From an uncultured Clostridia bacterium (GTDB taxonomy: Bacteria > Bacillota > Clostridia > Oscillospirales > Oscillospiraceae), in contig CANSAE010000013.1 in assembly GCA_947644595.1 (NCBI GenBank), positions 1-36,488 of the forward strand: DNA of 36,488 nt. The letters are read 5' to 3'. The translations under genes and the position numbers were made by a program. The notes under the pieces are model-generated. The model was not told the origin of the DNA. It did not search any database and saw only the letters and a list, made by a program, of their open reading frames with translations. Every line of letters begins with the position of its first letter. Positions within the stretch are counted from its first letter, which is position 1. Below are positions 31,233 through 36,488 of this stretch, piece by piece.

Positions 31233-31724
31233 ATGATCAATCTTGTGCTTGTGGAGCCGGAGATCCCCAACAACACCGGCGCCATCGGCAGGACTTGCGT
31301 GTGCACCGGCGCGAGACTGCATCTTATCAAGCCCCTGGGCTTTGATATTTCCGATAAAGCGGTGCGCCGGGCAGGGATGGACTACTGGCATGACATTGAC
31401 CTGCATGTGTATGATTCCGTTGATGATTACTTCGCTCAAAACGGGGACGAGAATATCTGGCTGACCACCACGAAAGCGCCCAAAAGCTATGTGGACTGCG
31501 ATTTTTCCGCGGGGGATGTGACGTTCCTGTTTGGCAAGGAGTCTGCGGGCTTGCCGGAATGGCTGCGGGAAAAGTACCGGGATCGGTGTATCCGCATCCC
31601 CATGCGGCCGGATGTGAGGAGCTTGAATCTGTCCAATGCGGCGGCAATTTTAACGTACGAAGCCCTGCGCCAGCAAGATTTTCCGGATTTAAAAGATTTT
31701 GGTTCTATGAGGGAGGAACTTTAA
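31233..31724 (+). CDS. trmL: tRNA (cytidine/uridine-34-2'-O)-methyltransferase TrmL
   Basis: 163 aa SPOUT methyltransferase that 2'-O-methylates the wobble base of certain leucine tRNAs. Motifs: PEIPNNTGAIGRTC at the start, FLFGKESAGLP in the middle and MRPDVRSLNLSNAAAILTYE at the knotted cofactor site. Length is typical for TrmL (~155-160). ATG 31233 follows AAGGAGTG; the in-frame start at 31200 is unlikely. First gene of the operon; pgk starts directly after its stop. Confidence 0.93.
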   Translation: MINLVLVEPEIPNNTGAIGRTCVCTGARLHLIKPLGFDISDKAVRRAGMDYWHDIDLHVYDSVDDYFAQNGDENIWLTTTKAPKSYVDCDFSAGDVTFLFGKESAGLPEWLREKYRDRCIRIPMRPDVRSLNLSNAAAILTYEALRQQDFPDLKDFGSMREEL

Positions 31725-32918
31725 ATGAATTATCACAAGAAAACAGTAAGCGATATTGAACTGAATGGAAAAAAGGTTCTGCTGCGCTGTGATTTCAATG
31801 TCCCCCAGGACAAGACCACCGGGGCCATTACCAGTGATAAGCGAATCGTAGCGTCACTTCCTACCATCCACTATCTGCTGGACCACGGAGCGGCGGTTAT
31901 TGCCTGCTCCCATCTGGGCAAACCCAAAGGGGAACGGAAAGAGAGCCTTACCTTGGCGCCTGTCGCCAAGCGTTTGAGCGAACTGCTGGGCATTGATGTT
32001 TTGTTTGCCGGGGATATTGTGGGAAAGAACGCTAAGGCCAAGGCGGCGGCACTCCAGCCCGGTCAAATATTACTGCTGGAAAACCTGCGCTTTGACAAGG
32101 GTGAAGAAAAAAATGATCCGGAGCTGGCAAAGGCGTTGGCGTCCATGGCAGACGTATATGTGTCTGACGCTTTTGGCACGGTCCACCGGGCTCACGCTTC
32201 TACCGCCGGCGTGGCGGCTTACCTGCCGGCATATGCCGGACTTCTGGTGGAAAAGGAATTGTCCGTTATGGGTAAGGCGCTGGATGACCCCAAGCGGCCG
32301 TTTGTTGCCATCTTGGGCGGCGCGAAGGTGTCTGACAAGATCGGCGTTATCAACAACCTGCTGGAAAAGGCAGACACCATCATCATCGGCGGCGGCATGG
32401 CTTATACCTTTGCCAAGGCCATGGGCTATGAGATCGGCACTTCTTTGCTGGAGGACGATAAGCTGGACTATGCCCGGGATATGATCGGAAAAGCCAAGGA
32501 GAAGGGCGTGCAGTTCTTGCTGCCTGTCGACACCGCCATCGGCGACAGCTTTGCTGCCGACTGCAAGCGGGATGTGGTGGACATCGACAGGATGCCCGCC
32601 GGCTGGATGGGCTTGGACATCGGGCCTAAAACCATTGCTTTGTATGAAAACGCCATTAGAGACGCGGGCACCGTGGTGTGGAACGGACCTATGGGCGTGT
32701 TTGAATTTCCGGCCTTTGCCATGGGCACGGAAGCCGTGGCAAAAGCCGTGGCAGAATCCGGCGCGGTGACCATCGTTGGCGGCGGTGACAGCGCGGCGGC
32801 AGTGGAAAAGTTGGGATACGCGGACAAAATGACTCATATCAGCACCGGCGGCGGCGCAAGTCTGGAATTTTTAGAGGGTATTGAACTGCCGGGCGTTGCA
32901 TGTTTGTTGGATAAGTGA
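31725..32918 (+). CDS. pgk: Phosphoglycerate kinase
   Basis: 397 aa glycolytic enzyme, converts 1,3-bisphosphoglycerate and ADP to 3-phosphoglycerate and ATP in the cytosol. N-terminal substrate domain: [35 protein letters not shown]-terminal nucleotide domain: [52 protein letters not shown]. The usual second Asn of DFNxP is present. ATG 31725 abuts the trmL stop, with GGGAGG upstream. Normal length. Confidence 0.98.
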   Translation: MNYHKKTVSDIELNGKKVLLRCDFNVPQDKTTGAITSDKRIVASLPTIHYLLDHGAAVIACSHLGKPKGERKESLTLAPVAKRLSELLGIDVLFAGDIVGKNAKAKAAALQPGQILLLENLRFDKGEEKNDPELAKALASMADVYVSDAFGTVHRAHASTAGVAAYLPAYAGLLVEKELSVMGKALDDPKRPFVAILGGAKVSDKIGVINNLLEKADTIIIGGGMAYTFAKAMGYEIGTSLLEDDKLDYARDMIGKAKEKGVQFLLPVDTAIGDSFAADCKRDVVDIDRMPAGWMGLDIGPKTIALYENAIRDAGTVVWNGPMGVFEFPAFAMGTEAVAKAVAESGAVTIVGGGDSAAAVEKLGYADKMTHISTGGGASLEFLEGIELPGVACLLDK

Positions 32919-32928
32919 GGAGAAAGAG

Positions 32929-33708
32929 ATGAACAAGAAATACAGAAAACCGATTATTGCCGGAAACTGGAAAATGAATATGCTCAGCACCAAGACCAAG
33001 GAGTTTGCAGATGATTTGAAGCCACTGCTTCCGAAAAACCGCAGCAGTGAAGCTGTATTGTGTGTGCCGTTTCCGCTGATCCCCGGTGTGGCGAAGGCGG
33101 TGAAGGGCCTGCGTGTTTCCGTGGGCGCACAGGATGTGTCTGTACATGATAAAGGTGCCTATACCGGGGAAGTCTCCGCCGAGATGCTCAGCGACCTGGG
33201 CGTGAAATACTGCATCATAGGCCACAGCGAACGCCGGGCCTATCACGGCGAGACGGATGCGCTGGTGAACGCCAAGGCGAAAAAGCTACTGGAAAAAGAA
33301 ATCAGTATTACGCCTATCATTTGTGTAGGCGAGACCCTGGAGCAGAGGGAACTGGATGTCACCATGGAGTGGATCTCCATGCAGGTCAAGGGTGCGCTTT
33401 CCGGTCTGAGCGGCGGAGAAGTACGCAAGTGTGTGATCGCCTATGAGCCTGTGTGGGCCATTGGCACGGGAAAAACCGCCACGGCAGAGCAGGCACAGGA
33501 GGTCTGCGAGTATATCCGCACTGTGGTGCGCAAACTGTACGATGCCCGTACTGCCCGTTCCCTGCCGATTCTGTACGGCGGCAGCATGAACGCCAAAAAC
33601 GCGGCGGAGCTGCTGGCCTGCCCGGATATTGACGGCGGACTGATCGGCGGCGCGTCCCTGAAGCCGGAGGATTTCTCCGTCATTATCAACGCCGCCAATG
33701 AGGAGTGA
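32929..33708 (+). CDS. tpiA: Triosephosphate isomerase
   Basis: 259 aa TIM-barrel enzyme interconverting dihydroxyacetone phosphate and glyceraldehyde 3-phosphate. Active-site residues: Lys15 (GNWKMN), His99 (GHSERR) and Glu173 in AYEPVWAIGTG, the flexible loop. The phosphate-binding YGGSM and DGGLIGGASL are also present. ATG 32929 follows TGAGGAGAAAG, 10 nt after pgk; gpmI begins 2 nt after the stop. Confidence 0.98.
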   Translation: MNKKYRKPIIAGNWKMNMLSTKTKEFADDLKPLLPKNRSSEAVLCVPFPLIPGVAKAVKGLRVSVGAQDVSVHDKGAYTGEVSAEMLSDLGVKYCIIGHSERRAYHGETDALVNAKAKKLLEKEISITPIICVGETLEQRELDVTMEWISMQVKGALSGLSGGEVRKCVIAYEPVWAIGTGKTATAEQAQEVCEYIRTVVRKLYDARTARSLPILYGGSMNAKNAAELLACPDIDGGLIGGASLKPEDFSVIINAANEE

Positions 33709-33710
33709 GT

Positions 33711-35237
33711 ATGGCGAATAAGATTGCGTTAGTTATCCTGGACGGCTTCGGTATAGGGGTGCCCGACAAGGGCAACGCCATTTACATGGCGGAAACACCC
33801 CATATCGACGCGCTGCTGGCCCACAGTCCCGTCACCCATCTGTCTGCCTCCGGGCTGGACGTGGGCCTGCCGGAGGGTCAGATGGGCAACAGCGAGGTGG
33901 GGCACACCAACATCGGTGCGGGCCGGGTGGTGTTCCAGGACCTACCGAAAATCACCCAGGAAATCGGGACCGGTGCGTTTTTTGACAACCCGGCATACAA
34001 AACGGCTATGGACGCCGCAAAAGCGGAAGGTAAAGCCCTGCACATCATGGGCCTGCTGTCCGACGGCGGGGTCCACAGCCACATCGGCCACATCTTCGCC
34101 GCGCTGGACATGGCGAAGCAGCGGAAGGTAGCGCGGGTGTATGTTCACGCCTTTCTGGACGGGCGGGACGTCAGTCCCCAGTCCGGCATGGGATTTGTCC
34201 AGCAGTTGCAGGAGAAGTGCGATGCCTTGGGGAACGCGAAGATCGCCACGATTTGCGGCCGGTTTTACGCCATGGACCGAGACAAACGCTGGGATCGGGT
34301 GGAGGAGGCCTATAACGCCTTGGTCTGCGGCGAGGGCGCGCAGTGCGCTGACCCGGTGAAGGCCGTGGAGGACAGCTACGCTGCAGGGGTGACTGATGAA
34401 TTCGTCAAGCCCGTGATCTGTTGCCCGGAGGGCGTCATCAACGCCGGGGACAGCGTTATTTTCATGAACTTCCGTCCAGATCGGGCCCGGGAAATGACCT
34501 GGGCGCTGAATCTGCCGGATTTTGATGGCTTTGCCCGGAAACAGACCGTGTATCCTCTGAATTATGTCTGCACCTCACAATATGACGAGGCGCTGACCCT
34601 GACTATCGCGTATCCTCCCGAGCGGATTGAATGCACCCTGGGCGAGTATGTGAGCGGCCTGGGATTCAAACAGCTTCGCATTGCGGAGACGGAAAAATAC
34701 GCTCATGTTACGTTCTTCTTTAACGGCGGCGTGGAGACGGTGTACCCTGGGGAGGACCGGGTGCTGGTGCCGTCGCCCAAGGAATACGCCACCTACGACC
34801 TCATTCCGGAAATGAGCGCCTACGCGGTGAAAGATGAACTGGTCAAACGCATCGAAAGCGGCGCGTATGACATGGTCATCTGCAACTTTGCCAACTGCGA
34901 TATGGTGGGCCACACCGGCATCATGAACGCGGCGGTCAAGGCCGTGGAGACCGTGGACGATTGTGTGGGAGACGTGGTGGAGGCCTGCCGCAAGGCCGGG
35001 TATATCCTGTGCCTCACCGCTGACCATGGCAACGCGGACCGGATGTTCGATGAAGCGGGCACGGTGAATACGGCCCACACCACGAATCCAGTGCCGTTTC
35101 TGGTGAAATTCGCCCCCACAGCGATTTTGAAGTCCGGCCGCCTGTGCGACATCGCGCCGACCATGCTGGAACTGATGGGCCTGCCCATCCCGCCGGAAAT
35201 GACGGGAGAGAGCCTTTTACTTCATGAGAAAACCTAA
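33711..35237 (+). CDS. gpmI: Phosphoglycerate mutase, cofactor-independent
   Basis: 508 aa. Alkaline-phosphatase-superfamily enzyme converting 3- to 2-phosphoglycerate with two Mn ions. Asp11 is in LVILDGFGIG and phospho-acceptor Ser61 in GQMGNSEVGHTNIGAGR. Also present are HAFLDGRDVSPQSG, NFRPDRAREMT, NFANCDMVGHTG and LTADHGNADRM. Length is standard. ATG 33711 follows GAGGAGTG; the upstream GTG 33705 overlaps tpiA and is less likely. Confidence 0.98.
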   Translation: MANKIALVILDGFGIGVPDKGNAIYMAETPHIDALLAHSPVTHLSASGLDVGLPEGQMGNSEVGHTNIGAGRVVFQDLPKITQEIGTGAFFDNPAYKTAMDAAKAEGKALHIMGLLSDGGVHSHIGHIFAALDMAKQRKVARVYVHAFLDGRDVSPQSGMGFVQQLQEKCDALGNAKIATICGRFYAMDRDKRWDRVEEAYNALVCGEGAQCADPVKAVEDSYAAGVTDEFVKPVICCPEGVINAGDSVIFMNFRPDRAREMTWALNLPDFDGFARKQTVYPLNYVCTSQYDEALTLTIAYPPERIECTLGEYVSGLGFKQLRIAETEKYAHVTFFFNGGVETVYPGEDRVLVPSPKEYATYDLIPEMSAYAVKDELVKRIESGAYDMVICNFANCDMVGHTGIMNAAVKAVETVDDCVGDVVEACRKAGYILCLTADHGNADRMFDEAGTVNTAHTTNPVPFLVKFAPTAILKSGRLCDIAPTMLELMGLPIPPEMTGESLLLHEKT

Positions 35238-35248
35238 CTTATATATAA

Positions 35249-36488
<1,240 letters not shown>

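Noticed and set aside
32070..32837. 255-aa minus-strand open frame
   Set aside because: Antisense to pgk, same shadow behaviour.

Overview
The window looks like a GC-rich, low-sporadic-AT Firmicutes chromosome, most likely a gut Clostridia of the Oscillospiraceae/Flavonifractor type. This rests on strong Shine-Dalgarno sites (aaggagg-like), sigma-A promoters, tightly overlapped ATGA gene junctions, a Tn4451/TnpX-type and Tn916-type mobile gene complement, and a Gram-positive glycolytic operon. The taxonomic guess is inference; no rRNA is present.

Left 22.4 kb: nested mobile DNA. An older, relatively AT-rich layer survives in three pieces: 1-400 (middle/C-terminal part of a TnpX-like serine recombinase), 9743-11621 (N-terminus of a recombinase of the same kind, a TnpW-like gene, and the 5' three quarters of a MATE efflux gene) and 20480-22430 (the 3' end of the same MATE gene, a Tn916 Orf7/Orf8-like regulator pair, and an 820-bp non-coding repeat-rich tract). 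Two GC-rich insertions interrupt it. Insertion A (about 410-9790) has its own intact serine recombinase, three small accessory ORFs and a complete phosphate cassette, pstS-pstC-pstA-pstB-phoU-phoB-phoR, preceded by a Pho-box-like promoter and closed by a terminator. Insertion B (about 11622-20479) splits the MATE gene. It carries 16-bp terminal inverted repeats, a very large hairpin upstream of a mobC relaxosome gene, a frameshifted response regulator, an intramembrane-sensing-type histidine kinase, a small membrane protein, an ABC exporter (ATPase plus two permeases), a sigma-like HTH protein and a serine recombinase whose zinc ribbon is collapsed. Four copies of a 21-23-bp palindrome punctuate this element only.

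Right 14 kb: ordinary-looking chromosome. It contains an ECF sigma factor with a DUF4179-type putative anti-sigma; a CmpB-like membrane protein; a YtrA-type GntR regulator with an ABC ATPase, a permease and a 25-residue membrane microprotein; an SLH-domain M13 metallopeptidase with an elaborate promoter; a PflA-like radical SAM protein; and the operon trmL-pgk-tpiA-gpmI-eno, with eno running off the right edge.

How it works together: insertion A would give its host an extra, self-regulated high-affinity phosphate uptake system (PhoR senses via PhoU/Pst, PhoB activates pstS). Insertion B would give a stimulus-induced ABC exporter, although its regulator is frameshifted. Inserting B destroyed a MATE efflux gene that already carried a 1-nt frameshift. 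No tRNA, rRNA or CRISPR array was seen.
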